Below are positions 43,543-55,020 of a stretch of 64,000 bases of DNA, piece by piece (position 1 is the stretch's first letter; the number at the start of each line of letters is the position of its first letter). The translations under genes and the position numbers were made by a program. Below the pieces are notes generated by a model. It was given only the letters and a program-made list of their open reading frames with translations. It was not told the origin of the DNA and did no database searches. Location of the stretch: contig JBANSL010000018.1 in the NCBI GenBank assembly GCA_037127255.1, positions 10,327,175 to 10,391,174 of the forward strand, written 5' to 3'. Origin of the DNA: Persicaria tinctoria. Its lineage: Eukaryota > Streptophyta > Magnoliopsida > Caryophyllales > Polygonaceae.

Positions 43543-46500
43543 ATGTCTGGGAGAGGATCGCCGAATCAAGGCACGTACGCTGATGCAGTCAATGGAGGAA
43601 GAGGAAGCGGAGGTAGGGGAACCTTCGTTACTGTCACTCCCCCTGCTCCTGGTGCCGGGAGAGGTGGAGCTGGAATGTTCAACGGGATTCAATTTGGAGA
43701 TCTGAATCAAGGAATGAACACGGTGCACTATAACCCGCTGTTCCTCTCAAATTCAGACCATCCAGGTATGAATCTCGTCAATGTTGTGTTTAATGGCTCA
43801 AATTTTGCTAGCTGGAGTAGAGCTATTCGAATGGCTTTGGGAGCCAAGGCAAAGCTAGGTTTCGTCACAGGGAGTGTGGTCAAACCTCAGGTTGAGAGTG
43901 AGGAGTTTGAGAAATGGGAAAGGGCCGACTACATGGTCAGGTGTTGGTTAGTGAATTCAATGGCACCGGAAGTCTCTGAAATGCTCATGTATGTGGAATC
44001 TGCAGCAGAATTATGGAAAGAAATTAGAGAGAGGTTTTGTGAATCAAATGATCCATTAATATACCAGCTTCGTCGAGATTTAGGGAACATTCGACAAGAG
44101 AATTTGTCTGTTGGTGCTTATTACTGCAAGATAAAGAAGGTTTGGGATGAGTTACAGCTTCTGGATGTTGTCCCAGGTTGCAATTGTGGAGGAATTGGGA
44201 ACTGTTCTTGTGGTTTGCTTAAAAGAATCATTGAAAGGGAAGAGAAAGCCAAGGTAATGCAATTCTTGATGGGGCTTAATGATGTATTTGAACCGTTGCG
44301 TGGGAATGTACTGTCAAAGGACCCAATGCCAGGTTTGTTGAAGGTTTTCCAAATGGCAGTTCAGTTGGAGAGTTCCAAAGGTGTCACCTCTACCATCCCA
44401 GGTGACATCACTGCTCTAGCAGTGACTAAGTTCCAGCAATCTGAAGCTGAAGCTAATGCAGTAAACAAGTTCAACTATGCTAAACAAGGAGAGTTGTCTA
44501 GGTTTGAGCAGGCAAAAAGGGATTATAAGAAGGCAAAACTTGAACGTCAATGTGAGTATTGCAATGAGAGAGGCCATACCAAAGATACATGTTTCAAATT
44601 AGTTGGCTATCCAGAATGGTTCAAAGGCCCCAAAGAAGATGACAGAGGCAAGCCACAGAGGAGATTTGCTGCTCAGTTTGAAGTTCCACAGGTTGACAGT
44701 CCTCTTGATCATGGCTTTCAAGAGATGAAAACACTTGACCCTGCCATGGTTAATGCTATATTCAATGAGGTTGTCAAAATGATGAAAGGGAAGAGTACTG
44801 TTGATCAATCTGAGAGCTCTGTGAACCAAGCCATGGTTCATTTTGCAGGTACACTTAGTGTATCCTTCCTTGTTGGTCCTAATAAAGGTGATAGAAATGC
44901 CTGGATTGTTGATTCAGGGGCAACTGATCACATTGCCTTCGACAAAGGAATTTTCACTGAGATCATTCCTTTGCCTAAGGCAGTCTCATTGGGGTTACCT
45001 GATGGATCTCACATCTCAGTTAATTGGTGTGGGACTGTGAAATTGCAAGACACATTTGTGATCAGAAATGTATTATTTGTGCCTGAATTTTGTCACAACT
45101 TGTTGTCTGTTTCAAGAGTTCTTAAAGATCAGAAACTTATCTTCAAGTTTGATGAGATATGTTGTTACCTACAGGACCATATAACTGAGAAATTACTGAT
45201 CAGAGGATGGGAAGAAGGTGGTCTCTACAGAATCCAAACTGCCAATGCCAGAGATAAGTTTGATGCTGTTTCAGTTCATCATAATATGTTGTGTAATAAT
45301 GTTGATAGCATGTTTCTAACTCATGCTAGACTTGGCCACATGTCATGGTCAAAAATGAAACATTTATCTTTGTGCAAAGATGTTGCAGACTGCAATTTCA
45401 ATTGTGATGCTTGTTCATTAACTAAGATTCACAAGTTGCCTTTTGATAGAAGCACATCCTTAGCTGTAGCACCCTTTCATTTGCTGCACATGGATGTCTG
45501 GGGACCCTATAGAACTCCCTCTATCTGTGGTGCTAGGTACTTCCTAACAATCCTAGACGATCATTCAAGAACCACTTGGGTTTATTTGATCAGAGATAAA
45601 CTGCAAGTACTGGGATGTATCACCAAGTTCCTTGCATTGGTAGAAACACAGTTTCAAGTTTCTGTGAGGTGCATTAGGACTGACAATGGTACAGAATTTA
45701 CCCAACATGGTTGTGTTGAATTGTTTGATGCTCATGGAATCATTCATCAGAGATCAGCTCCTGGTGTTCATGAGCAAAATGGCCGAGTTGAAAGGAAACA
45801 TAGGCATTTGCTTGAGACTGCTAGAGCAATTAGGATATATGCTGGGTTACCCATCAAGTTTTGGGGTGACTGTGTACTAGGGGCTACATACTTAGTGAAT
45901 AAGATGCCCTCTTCCATTTTAGGAAGGAAATCTCCTTTTGAGGTATTATTTCACACTCCACCCTCTTATGAGAAGCTCAAGGTCATTGGTTGCTTGTGTT
46001 ATGCACTCCAACCCAATGACAGAAGAGACAAACTTGGACACATTGCCAGAAAATGTGTTTTTTTGGGTTATCCACCTGGTCAGAAAGCTTACAAGCTATA
46101 TGATTTGGAAAGGAAGGTCATGATAGTTAGTAGACATGTGAAATTTGTGGAATCTGTATTCCCTTTTAAGAATGCTTCTTCATCTTCACCTGTATCCATG
46201 TTTCCAAGGGAGATTGGTTGCACTGAAGATGATGCTCCTGCTATTTTAGATGAACCTCCTCACTACCAGGGCAGTCATAGCTTATCTCCTCCTGCCTCTG
46301 CTAACAGTGACCTCTCCCCTCATGCTAATGTTGATTGTCATAGCCCTGAAGGATCTGGCAACAATGACATTATTTCATCACCCTCCCATGATTCCCTTGG
46401 ACATTCTTCATCAAATGAGAGTGTCACTGGCCCTCCCCCTCTTCCCAAGAGATCTATTCGACCTCCCCCTAAGCTTCAAGATTATATCTGTCAAAATTTG

Positions 46501-48162
46501 CCATTCAGACACAGTTCAGAGTCTGGTGAGTCACTTTCACAGTCCTTTGCAGTATTCTCTCTTCAGAATTTGACTCATCTCTCTTCAGATTATGTCCACT
46601 CATTAGTGAATGTCTGTGAGGTCTATGAACCTGGTAGCTATGCACAGGCCAAGGGCAAATCAGAATGGGAGAAAGCTATGCAGGCAGAAATCTTAGCTCT
46701 AGAAAACAATCACACATGGTCCATTACTCCACTCCCTCATGGCAAGAAAGCTATAGGTTCCAAGTGGATTTTTAAAATCAAATATAAGCCAGATGGTCTC
46801 ATTGAGAGGTATAAGGCTAGATTGGTGGCCAAGGGATATAATCAAGTGAAGGATAAAGATTATAAGCAAACTTTCTCTCCTGTGGCAAAGCTTTCAACTG
46901 TGAGAGTCATCTTAGCTCTAGCTGCAGTCAAGGGTTGGGTGTTGCATCAGCTAGATGTCAACAATGCTTTCCTTCATGGATTTTTGGATGAAGAGGTGTA
47001 CATGGTACCTCCCCTAGGCTATCATGTTCCTCCTGGCCATGTATGCAAGCTCAACAGGTCACTTTATGGTCTCAAACAGGCTAGCCGACAGTGGAACACT
47101 GAGCTCACTAGGTTCATGATCAAGTTAGGATTCTCTCAATCCAAACATGATTATTCTCTTTTTGTGAAGACTGATGGCACCTCCATGACCATAACACTTG
47201 TTTATGTTGATGATATGTTACTCCTTGGGAATTCTTCCACTGCTATTCACAACACCAAGCACGCTCTTCATTTTGCTTTCACAATCAAAGATTTAGGAGT
47301 TGCCAGATATTTCCTTGGCATGGAGATTGCTAGGTCCTCCTCTGGCATCTTGCTCAATCAGAGGAAATACATTCTTGACATCCTCAAAGATTCTGGCATG
47401 GAGAATTGCAAAGTTACCAGATTTCCAATGCAACATGGCACCAAGCTCTCATCTTCTGAAGGGGATCCTTGTGAGCACCCTGAAGCTTACAGGAGGATCA
47501 TTGGGAGACTTCTTTATCTCACTCTTACCCGTCCTGACATCTCCTACACTGTGCAACAGCTAAGCCAGTTCCTTCAACATCCCTTGCAGCCTCACTGGAA
47601 TGCAACCATGTATCTTCTTAGATACTTAAAAGGAAGCTTCAACATGGTCTTATCTTTTCCTGCTTCTTCCTCTCTTCAATTGAAGGCCTTCAGTGATGCT
47701 GACTGGGGTAATTGTAGAGACACTGGCAGATCTCTTACTGGGTACTGTGTCTTCCTAGGCTCATCTCTAGTCTCTTGGAAGACAAAGAGGCAAAGGGTGG
47801 TATCCAAATCATCCACTGAAAGTGAGTACATGGCAATGTCCACTGCTGCAAGTGAATTAGTTTGGTTGCAGGGATTGCTATTTGACTTAGGTGTGAGTAT
47901 TTCTCTTCCCATCTCCATGCACTGTGACAATAAGTCTGCCCAAGAACTTGCTGCTAACCCCTTATTCCATGAAAGAACAAAACATGTGAGGTTGGATGCA
48001 CACTTCATTAGAGAGATGGTTCAAATGGGATTCATCTCAACCTCCCATGTTTCTTCTTCACAGCAAATTGCTGACATCCTCACAAAGGCCTTAGGATCAC
48101 ACCAGCATCAGTACTTGACATCCAAGCTTGGCCTTGTCAATCCAACTCCAATGCAAGCTTGA
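43543..48162 (+). CDS. Copia gag-pol polyprotein, intact, 1539 aa
   Basis: One frame from ATG 43543 (MSGRGSPNQGTYADAVNG) to the stop at 48162. An in-frame GTG at 43492 is open but not a likely plant start. Domains in order, with rough residues: Gag N-domain (about 70-110, FNGSNFASWSRAIRMALGAK) and UBN2-type Gag (to about 250); CCHC zinc knuckle CEYCNERGHTKDTC (about 337); aspartic protease WIVDSGATDH (about 453); GAG-pre-integrase LTHARLGHMSW…CDAC (about 588-625); integrase with DVWGPY, TDNGTEF and HEQNGRVERKHR, that is D, D, E at about 649, 712, 750; reverse transcriptase from SKWIFKIKYKPDG, with LDVNNAFLHG and the catalytic YVDDMLLL (about 1220-1227); RNase H FSDADWGN…SSTESEYMA…CDNKSA (about 1383-1470). 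Expressed as one polyprotein and cleaved by its own protease in the virus-like particle. No stop, frameshift or missing catalytic residue seen. Confidence 0.96.
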   Translation: MSGRGSPNQGTYADAVNGGRGSGGRGTFVTVTPPAPGAGRGGAGMFNGIQFGDLNQGMNTVHYNPLFLSNSDHPGMNLVNVVFNGSNFASWSRAIRMALGAKAKLGFVTGSVVKPQVESEEFEKWERADYMVRCWLVNSMAPEVSEMLMYVESAAELWKEIRERFCESNDPLIYQLRRDLGNIRQENLSVGAYYCKIKKVWDELQLLDVVPGCNCGGIGNCSCGLLKRIIEREEKAKVMQFLMGLNDVFEPLRGNVLSKDPMPGLLKVFQMAVQLESSKGVTSTIPGDITALAVTKFQQSEAEANAVNKFNYAKQGELSRFEQAKRDYKKAKLERQCEYCNERGHTKDTCFKLVGYPEWFKGPKEDDRGKPQRRFAAQFEVPQVDSPLDHGFQEMKTLDPAMVNAIFNEVVKMMKGKSTVDQSESSVNQAMVHFAGTLSVSFLVGPNKGDRNAWIVDSGATDHIAFDKGIFTEIIPLPKAVSLGLPDGSHISVNWCGTVKLQDTFVIRNVLFVPEFCHNLLSVSRVLKDQKLIFKFDEICCYLQDHITEKLLIRGWEEGGLYRIQTANARDKFDAVSVHHNMLCNNVDSMFLTHARLGHMSWSKMKHLSLCKDVADCNFNCDACSLTKIHKLPFDRSTSLAVAPFHLLHMDVWGPYRTPSICGARYFLTILDDHSRTTWVYLIRDKLQVLGCITKFLALVETQFQVSVRCIRTDNGTEFTQHGCVELFDAHGIIHQRSAPGVHEQNGRVERKHRHLLETARAIRIYAGLPIKFWGDCVLGATYLVNKMPSSILGRKSPFEVLFHTPPSYEKLKVIGCLCYALQPNDRRDKLGHIARKCVFLGYPPGQKAYKLYDLERKVMIVSRHVKFVESVFPFKNASSSSPVSMFPREIGCTEDDAPAILDEPPHYQGSHSLSPPASANSDLSPHANVDCHSPEGSGNNDIISSPSHDSLGHSSSNESVTGPPPLPKRSIRPPPKLQDYICQNLPFRHSSESGESLSQSFAVFSLQNLTHLSSDYVHSLVNVCEVYEPGSYAQAKGKSEWEKAMQAEILALENNHTWSITPLPHGKKAIGSKWIFKIKYKPDGLIERYKARLVAKGYNQVKDKDYKQTFSPVAKLSTVRVILALAAVKGWVLHQLDVNNAFLHGFLDEEVYMVPPLGYHVPPGHVCKLNRSLYGLKQASRQWNTELTRFMIKLGFSQSKHDYSLFVKTDGTSMTITLVYVDDMLLLGNSSTAIHNTKHALHFAFTIKDLGVARYFLGMEIARSSSGILLNQRKYILDILKDSGMENCKVTRFPMQHGTKLSSSEGDPCEHPEAYRRIIGRLLYLTLTRPDISYTVQQLSQFLQHPLQPHWNATMYLLRYLKGSFNMVLSFPASSSLQLKAFSDADWGNCRDTGRSLTGYCVFLGSSLVSWKTKRQRVVSKSSTESEYMAMSTAASELVWLQGLLFDLGVSISLPISMHCDNKSAQELAANPLFHERTKHVRLDAHFIREMVQMGFISTSHVSSSQQIADILTKALGSHQHQYLTSKLGLVNPTPMQA

Positions 48163-48170
48163 GGGGGGGA
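48161..48170 (+). other. Copia polypurine tract
   Basis: GAGGGGGGGA lies directly before the 3' LTR and overlaps the stop codon region of the polyprotein. It primes plus-strand synthesis in LTR elements. Confidence 0.9.
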
Positions 48171-48414
48171 TATGGAATATATGATCATAGACATTTTTTA
48201 TCATATATAACATATTGTGGCTAAATTGCTGTAAGGGCAAATCTGTCATTTCACATGTGAAACTGATTTGTAGTACATAGGGGTGGTTTTGGGCGCCAAA
48301 TCAGTTAGAGGTTTGCTGTAACAAACTCCCACTTGAGAGCTCAATGGAAGCTCAGATTTATCATCCATGAAATCCAAATTCCACCTGATTTTCGATTGAT
48401 CTCTATTGTTCAAA
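48171..48414 (+). repeat. Copia 3' LTR, 244 bp
   Basis: 99 percent identical to the 5' LTR and followed by the second TSD copy GTCGA. Confidence 0.95.
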
Positions 48415-48504
48415 GTCGACACGTAGTAAGAAGAATTAATTACTCCGTAATACATTTTGAGTAGATTAGGTTGAATCTACGAGGCCTACAACCAATTTGA
48501 ACTC

Positions 48505-48805
48505 GATTGGTAGGTATATGAGTCGGTGGACTACTACTTTTATTATCAATTAGTTTTAAAATGGAAACTCACCCTGCTTATGTACTATGGCAGTCGGACT
48601 TTGATATGGTATCAGAGCGGTTAGTCCAACTAGATGAGTCATTCATAGTTGTACTTGCAGACGTATTGAGAGATGTGAATTAGATAAAAAAAGTCTCATA
48701 TTAAAAGTTGAACATAACAAGCTTTAGTATATGACTCGGTGAGCTGTGTGCTAGCTACTAGTGCTCGTGCATACGACCCCCGGTTATCAGAGGTCATGAA
48801 TTGCT
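48505..48805 (+). mobile_element. Diverged TRIM relative
   Basis: Left repeat remnant (…GTATATGAGTCGGTGGACTA…GCAGTCGGACTTTGATA), then the PBS TGGTATCAGAGCGGTTAG at 48607-48624. An interior with CCAACTAGATGAGTCATTCA follows, then a right repeat from about 48664 (TTGAGAGATGTGAAT…TAGTATATGACTCGGTGAG…ACGACCCCCGG). The same blocks occur in the TRIM at 24656-25163, in the opposite orientation. The ends are worn and no TSD is seen. Confidence 0.7.
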
Positions 48806-49377
48806 TCATCCATGGGATAAACCTCTTGATTCTTAGTTACTTACTATTATACATATGATCGATCGTGATAGGTTTAACAAGGATGTCTCGAGTATCACGG
48901 AACAAATGAGATTTGATGGAATTGAGATTCAACTTCATTAACACGGTAGAGTATGTAGAGCCCGTTGTAAGGATTCAGCCCATTTTAAAAGGATAGGTAT
49001 GTTTCTTAGAGTTGGATTGATTAAAATTTATCAATTTAAATTCGATAATATAGTTTTACTAGTTGTTATTTTAACTATATTACCTACTATATATTATATG
49101 TTACAAATTATGGGAATAATTTTTTAAAAAATAAAAATAACAAAATAAAGAGACGAAAAATAAATAAAAAATAACTAGATAATGACTTAAAAAACATAGT
49201 ATTTATATATGATTTTATAGTTGAGTAGTGGGGTTAGTCGGGGTGTGAAGGATACAACAACAAAGTTGCGGTTACAACAATGGGGTGGTTAGTGACCAGA
49301 TAGTGGGAGATTGTTGAGAAAGGGGGGTGTGATGTGGCAGGACGACATGAATTAACATACAACGGGAATGTTTTTAA
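48806..49377. other. AT-rich intergenic DNA, no gene seen
   Basis: No coding signal on either strand; scattered A/T-rich stretches. Confidence 0.5.
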
Positions 49378-50559
49378 TTGATGTATTTGATGATATTCAA
49401 GGGTTGTTCATGTTCTTAAAATGGAGAGTGTTTCTCTCTCTTTAGAGAGAGAAACTCTCTTTTGTGAAAACCCCCTTTGAAAACTTGGGTTTGTGAAACT
49501 CCACACGTCTATGGGTTTCTATCCTCTTTTGTCGAAGTAATCATCTTCAATCCATCCTATATCCATCCCAATCGGCCTTTTTGTGGTTGATTTTGAGTTT
49601 CCGGTCTACGATATCCCCGTTTCGACAATCAATTTGGGATTCGGCGCTCTTGTCGATCTCGTTTGCTATCCCCGTGCCCGGCTGGTCGATGCCATCTCGG
49701 CCCTTCCTCGCCGGCGCCTGTTCGCCTTCTTCCTGCGTCGCCTCGTCCAATCTCTCGGTTTGCTGCCGGCGTGTCTACCTCCTGTCGCCGGAGGTTGCTG
49801 TCGTGTTGGTGGTAGTGCCGCCTGGGTAGTCCGTCTCTGGGATGCTGCTCCATGGGCTGGTGGTGGTGTCCGGGCTTCCTTGGCCCGATGTTGCCCGGTG
49901 TTCAGAGCCTACAATTGTCCTTTGGGCCCAAGTTTGGGTCGCTTTGAGCCCAAGTTTGGGTCCATTTGGGCCCAAGGTTGGGTCCCTTCGGGCCCAAGGT
50001 TGTGGGTTTGGGAAAAAAAAAATGTATACCCACCCGAAAGGGCTTGAGAAAATCCCGCAAGGGCTTGTCGATATTTTGTATGTGAAAGTTTGTTGGCGTT
50101 TTGTTTCGAGCAGTTTGCGGCTCTGCTTCCGGTGTTTCTAGGAGATCTTCTACTTGGTTGGGGGGGACGTGGAGTCTGTAGTCGGGTCTGGATGGAGTCG
50201 TGGTGGTGCGCTCAGGGCGGCTCCGTATCCGGGATAGAGTTTCCTTGGAGTTCGTCTGCACTACCCACGGGAGTTAGAGTCCTGCTGTACTACTGGCCCG
50301 CGGTGCTACTGTTTGGTGGTGCTTGGATGCGTTCTTCGGTGGCTTCCTCAACTTTTCGGGTGTTTGGTCTTCTTGGAACGTTTGTTGTAGAGTTTATTTC
50401 TGTTTGGTTTATTACGCTTGTTATTTGTATTTTTGTTTTTAGGTTGCTCTGTTAGACGGTTCGCCGTCTGCCGACTTCGGTCGGCCTCTCGATGAGTCAG
50501 GCCTGTCAGACCTTCGAATTTTTACCTAATCAAAAAAAAAATTTGATGTATTTGATGAT
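49378..50559 (+). mobile_element. RT-less retroposon (family R), 1148-bp copy with 17-bp TSD
   Basis: The perfect 17-bp TSD TTGATGTATTTGATGAT lies at 49378-49394 and 50543-50559. The body ends in CCTAATC plus a run of nine or ten A. It is GC-rich in the middle (49660-50350), unlike the flanks. A tandem GGGCCCAAGTTTGGGTC-type repeat lies at 49923-50010. Open frames of 80-150 codons exist but show no domain and are not shared with the other copies. The last part (50190-50540) matches the copies at 19201, 25488 and 56735. Tail and TSD point to LINE-mediated copying of an RT-less RNA. Confidence 0.85.
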
Positions 50560-50651
50560 GGAGAAGTACCTGATTAACTTAAATGTGATAAAAAAAAAGA
50601 TTAACTTACAACATGAAAGTGGTTAATTTTTTGTTTTCTGGAAACAAAATA

Positions 50652-50924
50652 CTCCATCCGTCCAAGAATACATGGTCTTTTAGGCCTTGAAACTTTGTAA
50701 AAAATACATGGTTTTTTAGATGTATAGTTAATTATTACCCTCTAAAATTACTACTTTTTTACATGTTAAAATTAAATAAAACTCTTGGAAAAGTTAAAGA
50801 AAACCCTTGAACATCCAATCACTATTTTAACCTTTAATAATAATAATTAGATTTAAGATGCAAAATAGATTCCTTAATTAGCGTGCATGAGCCTAAAAGA
50901 ACATGTATTCTTGGACGGAGGGAG
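50652..50924. mobile_element. Stowaway-like MITE, second family (273 bp)
   Basis: Starts CTCCATCCGTCCAAGAATAC, ends …ATTCTTGGACGGAGGGAG, with TA on both sides. Closest to the copy at 30333-30604. Confidence 0.88.
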
Positions 50925-51306
50925 TATTAAAAAGGAGTGATTTTTCAAAATGAAATGGTTGTGCTACTAACCGCAACTAATCTAAAGTTGATGATTATTT
51001 TTTATCTTTTAAAAGTTCGTGTTATGATACAACCACCCTCTAAAGCTAATGACTATTATAGAATTTTTAAAAGTTTGTGCCACCGAATGTAATTATTTTT
51101 AAATTTCATGTCTTTTTTGCAATTTCCCCTTTTTATAAGGACTATAATAGTATAGTTCTAGGATATTTTTTTGAGTAGGTATAACTTGATGGGAAAGTGG
51201 AGTGGAGTTGGGCGTTCGTTAGGGTAGTTGCCAAATTGCCCTCTACTTTTCACGGCTTTCAGTTTCTGTTTTTGCTGGCGGCTCACGGCTGCGCAGATGC
51301 GTTCTA

Positions 51307-51536
51307 CTACCTCCGGTCAGAATAAGTTATGTTTGATTTTTTTACCCACTTTTTAAAGAGTTAAAAACTATATAAAATATAAAGTTTTTAATTGATTTTT
51401 TTTATTTTATACATATTAGTTATAAGTTTAAAATTAATTAAAAAAATTAATAAAAAAGTTGATATTTTATATAGTTTTTAGCTCCTTAAAAAACGTGTCG
51501 AAAACTCAAACGACACTTATTAATGAACGGAGGGAG
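51307..51536. mobile_element. Stowaway MITE, 230 bp
   Basis: Left end CTACCTCCGGTCAGAATAAG, right end …TTATTAATGAACGGAGGGAG, TA on both sides, AAAACTATATAAAATAT core in both arms. Confidence 0.8.
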
Positions 51537-51539
51537 TAC

Positions 51540-54470
51540 CATTTTGGATCCCTTTACCACTTTGTGTGTTACATATGGTGTTACACTTAATTATTTCGGA
51601 TATAAATTCACATTAAAGAAATTTTAAAATTATGTTTATACTATATATACTTATATTAACATGTTTGTAAACTTTTATTTTGAAAATATATGTTTTAGAA
51701 AAATAATAAAAAAAATATAAGATAATCAATCTTTTATAATAATAATATTTACAATAAATTTTTATAAATATGTTAATATAAGCATATAGAATATAAATAT
51801 ATATTTTTTTAAAAAATAAATATGAATTTATACACGAAATAATTAAGTGTAACTCTCGATGTCAAACTGTCGTTCTACCCCCCACCCCCACATAATCAGC
51901 AAATTACAAGTTATTTCTTAAAAAAATAATTTAAAAAAAAAAATCATATCTCTTGTTATAGAAAATTGCAAGTTTAAACGCTAAACACGTAAGAGCATGC
52001 CCAACAATTCCCTTAAAAAAATCTCCAAAATAAAGAATTATAAATCATATATTAAATTTTGTTTAGTTAAATTCCAATAATTTCACTATTTTGAAATTTA
52101 CCTCAAAATATATAAAAATTTCTCCACATTTAAAGAACGATATCTATTTTTTTTTTTCTTGATCTCTATTTTGGATAATACAATCTAACTATTCTCCGAT
52201 CCATTAGGATTCCGGTCATCGAATCGAAGTCAACGATCAAGGCTAGGGTAATGATCAATTCGGCCCAGTTCAAGTTTAGGCTGGACATCAGATTCGGCAT
52301 CGTTGGCGGGTCATACGGTCCAGTTTATTGGGCCCTTCTTTGGGCCTAAAATCTGGTTAACTTTGGTCATGTCGCCTCAAAATCCCCACTATATATATAT
52401 ATATATCCAAACTCTAAAGGGAGTAATTCCAATGGATTTTAAAAACTCTATTGGTAGAGTTGGAAAATCTTAATAATCATTTGATTCATCGATTCTCAAA
52501 GAATGAAATAAGAAGTTATATCATCGAAATAAAAATTGACAGTTAAGATCATACCCACTCCTTTAACTCCAATTTCACAAACTCGAGTCCTGCCAACCCT
52601 ATTTTTTTTAGAAGAAAAATAACTTTATCGGTAAATTTTATCCTCAACAGTCAACTCTATCGGAACAAAACCCCTATTTGAGCATAATAATCATAATATT
52701 GACATATTCGAAAAATTCCGTCAACTTGTAAAAACAACTAGAATGAATTGCAAAATATTTTTCAAAATTAAATTATTTTAACTTTTTTTAATATCATTTT
52801 CAAATTTTTTTTATTTAATAGGTAATCTTTTCTGATTGGACTTAAGAGTATAGGTTAGAAAAACCATTGTAAAAAAATAAAAATGGTCAACACTTATTTT
52901 TTTCCCAGTTTTTCTATCATGTGCCCTTAAAATATAGGATAAGAGTCTAAACTTAGTAATAATAAATATCCTATAAAATTTTGCTCCTCGGTAATTTATT
53001 GATTTATTTTCATTAAATAAAAGTAATATTTAAATATATAAACATTACTTTTTTTAAAAAGTTTTTTTTTCCATATGGCTCTAGAAAATAGTATAGAAAA
53101 ATCGTTTTATTTTTTGAAATTGCAGTTGCATTTGAGCCTCATATAATTAAACAAAATTATTGATAATATCAACTGTGTTGGCTATTAATTATATTGGTTG
53201 TTTGTTTAATTTACTTAATTGAGTATATACTCGTATAAATCATTACCTAAATCTCATGGTATTCGTAGTTTATGTACGTAGAAACTAACAATAAATTGTT
53301 TGTCATTTCTTAGAGGATACTCCCTAATCATACAATTTTAGAAAATAGAATGGTGAGCCATAAATTCACATAGTTATCTATTTAATGGAGGGAGAAAAAT
53401 AATAATCATATACACAAATGGAATAGAATAAAATTGGGTTTGGTAATAAGATAAAAATCCCTCCAAGAGTCAACAAGATCCAATCGCGCATTACAAAAGC
53501 CAGCTAATTAAATATATAGTACTGTATAATATAAAATGGAATTTAAAGTAGTAGGTGATTAATAATTAATTTATTATCCACTCGATCCATCGGTACTTTT
53601 GAGGACGGCAACCGAAAATATTATTTTCCCATATAAAATCTTAGCTTAATCATTTTTGCAGACACCTTACCGACTTTATTCCTTTCACTGTCACCTTCCT
53701 TTGTTTCCCTTCCCAAAACTTTTATCGATTAATACCATTTTCCTAATAAAAATGGTTTAATTTATTTTTTAATTTTTTTTAAAAGACTGAATCTATATGA
53801 GTGTTCCAACATAATATATCAATTAACCAGAAGAAAAAGAAAGTATTTAGGTTCTTGTGCTAGAAGTCCAGCTAACATATAGCTCTAATAAGGTCACCGA
53901 TCTTATATGTTAGGCTTTGATTTTTTTTATATAATCGATTTGAAATTGATACATCATATCTTAAGAAAACTTTATCAAATTTCAAATGATACAATCCTGA
54001 GAACATGTAAGTACTGGATCTTGATCGATCTTTCTAGTTATTGTTATCGATGCACGTAAGAATGTTGTACGCGATCATGGGACATGAGCACATACAACAC
54101 AAATTAATCATTGGTTTTGTGGGGGAGACATGAGTAAATAAGAAACTGTTTGTGTATTTTATAGCACCATATATATATATAGCTTTTCGATGAGGACATG
54201 TCTTACCATGTAACGGAGGGAGAATTTTGGACCAATAGATCAAAGAGAATGTACGGCCCAGATGAAGGAACAAAAACACACGGTTACATGGATGCAGTTA
54301 TAGCCAGTTACGTTCAATTTCTAATAACAAATTGGAAGGGCTAAATTGTTATTTGCATCCTAAACCGATTGTTATCATTGTAATGCAGTTTCAAATTCTG
54401 AAAATCCTAATCCTAGCTAATTTACTAGATCATCCATTGTCTCTGGCATATACCATACAAGCCTATTTCA
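51540..54470. other. AT-rich intergenic DNA, no gene seen
   Basis: Very AT-rich. A patch at 52200-52380 is GC-richer (TTCGGCCCAGTTCAAG, TTATTGGGCCCTTCTTTGGG) but has no recognisable content. AGAGCATGCCCAACAATTCC near 51991 resembles a worn MITE end. An 81-codon minus-strand frame at 54034-54279 shows no family features. Confidence 0.5.
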
Positions 54471-54479
54471 ATTCAAACG

Positions 54480-54995
54480 TGGTTAAATATTCGTATTATA
54501 TTTAATCTATTAAAATTGAAAATTTGTAAAAATTATAAGTGAATAGAATGTAAAATGTGAATATTTAACCTATTAAAATTGAACATTTATTTCCTTAAAA
54601 ATGAATAATTAAAAAAAATTGAGTTTCATAGACAAAATTGAACATTTTATTTGTTATTCCTTTTTAAACAATAATTGTTCAATTTTAATAGGTTAAATAT
54701 TCAGATTTTATATTGACTATCAGAAAAAAAAAGCATATTTAATTACTTGAAGATTAATATTTTAACTATTATTATAAAATGAATATTTTAACTATTTTAA
54801 TTATTTGAAGATTAATATTTATTTCTTTAAAAATGAATAACTGAAAAATTGAGTTCCAAAATACAAAATTGAACATTTTTTTTTGTTATTCCTTTGTAAA
54901 CAAATAATTGTTCAATTTTAATATGGTAAATATTCCTATTATATATTCTACACATTCCCTCTCAATTTGAACGGATAAACAACAACAAAAAGTGC
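54480..54995. repeat. Imperfect duplicated and inverted AT-rich repeat
   Basis: The motif CAATTTTAATAGGTTAAATATTC and its complement occur at 54550-54590, 54670-54700 and 54910-54940. TTATTTCTTTAAAAATGAATAA also occurs twice (about 54590 and 54820). The block can fold on itself; it may be a worn MITE pair. Confidence 0.5.
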
Positions 54996-55020
54996 ATATT
55001 TAAAGACTTGAAGATTCATA

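Larger units (their letters stand above)
43171..48419 (+). mobile_element. Complete Copia LTR retrotransposon, TSD GTCGA
   Basis: Layout: TSD GTCGA (43171-43175), 5' LTR (43176-43419), PBS TGGTATCAGAGC (43420-43431), one gag-pol frame (43543-48162), polypurine tract GAGGGGGGGA (48161-48170), 3' LTR (48171-48414), TSD GTCGA (48415-48419). All parts needed for transposition are present and the frame is unbroken. The LTRs differ at 2 of 244 positions, so the insertion is young. The LTR termini are TATGG…CAAA rather than TG…CA; the TSD position fixes this. Confidence 0.97.

Noticed and set aside
49583..50047. Open frame of about 150 codons inside the retroposon
   Set aside because: Starts at a GTG, is not shared by the other family copies and is Arg/Pro-rich because of GC content.
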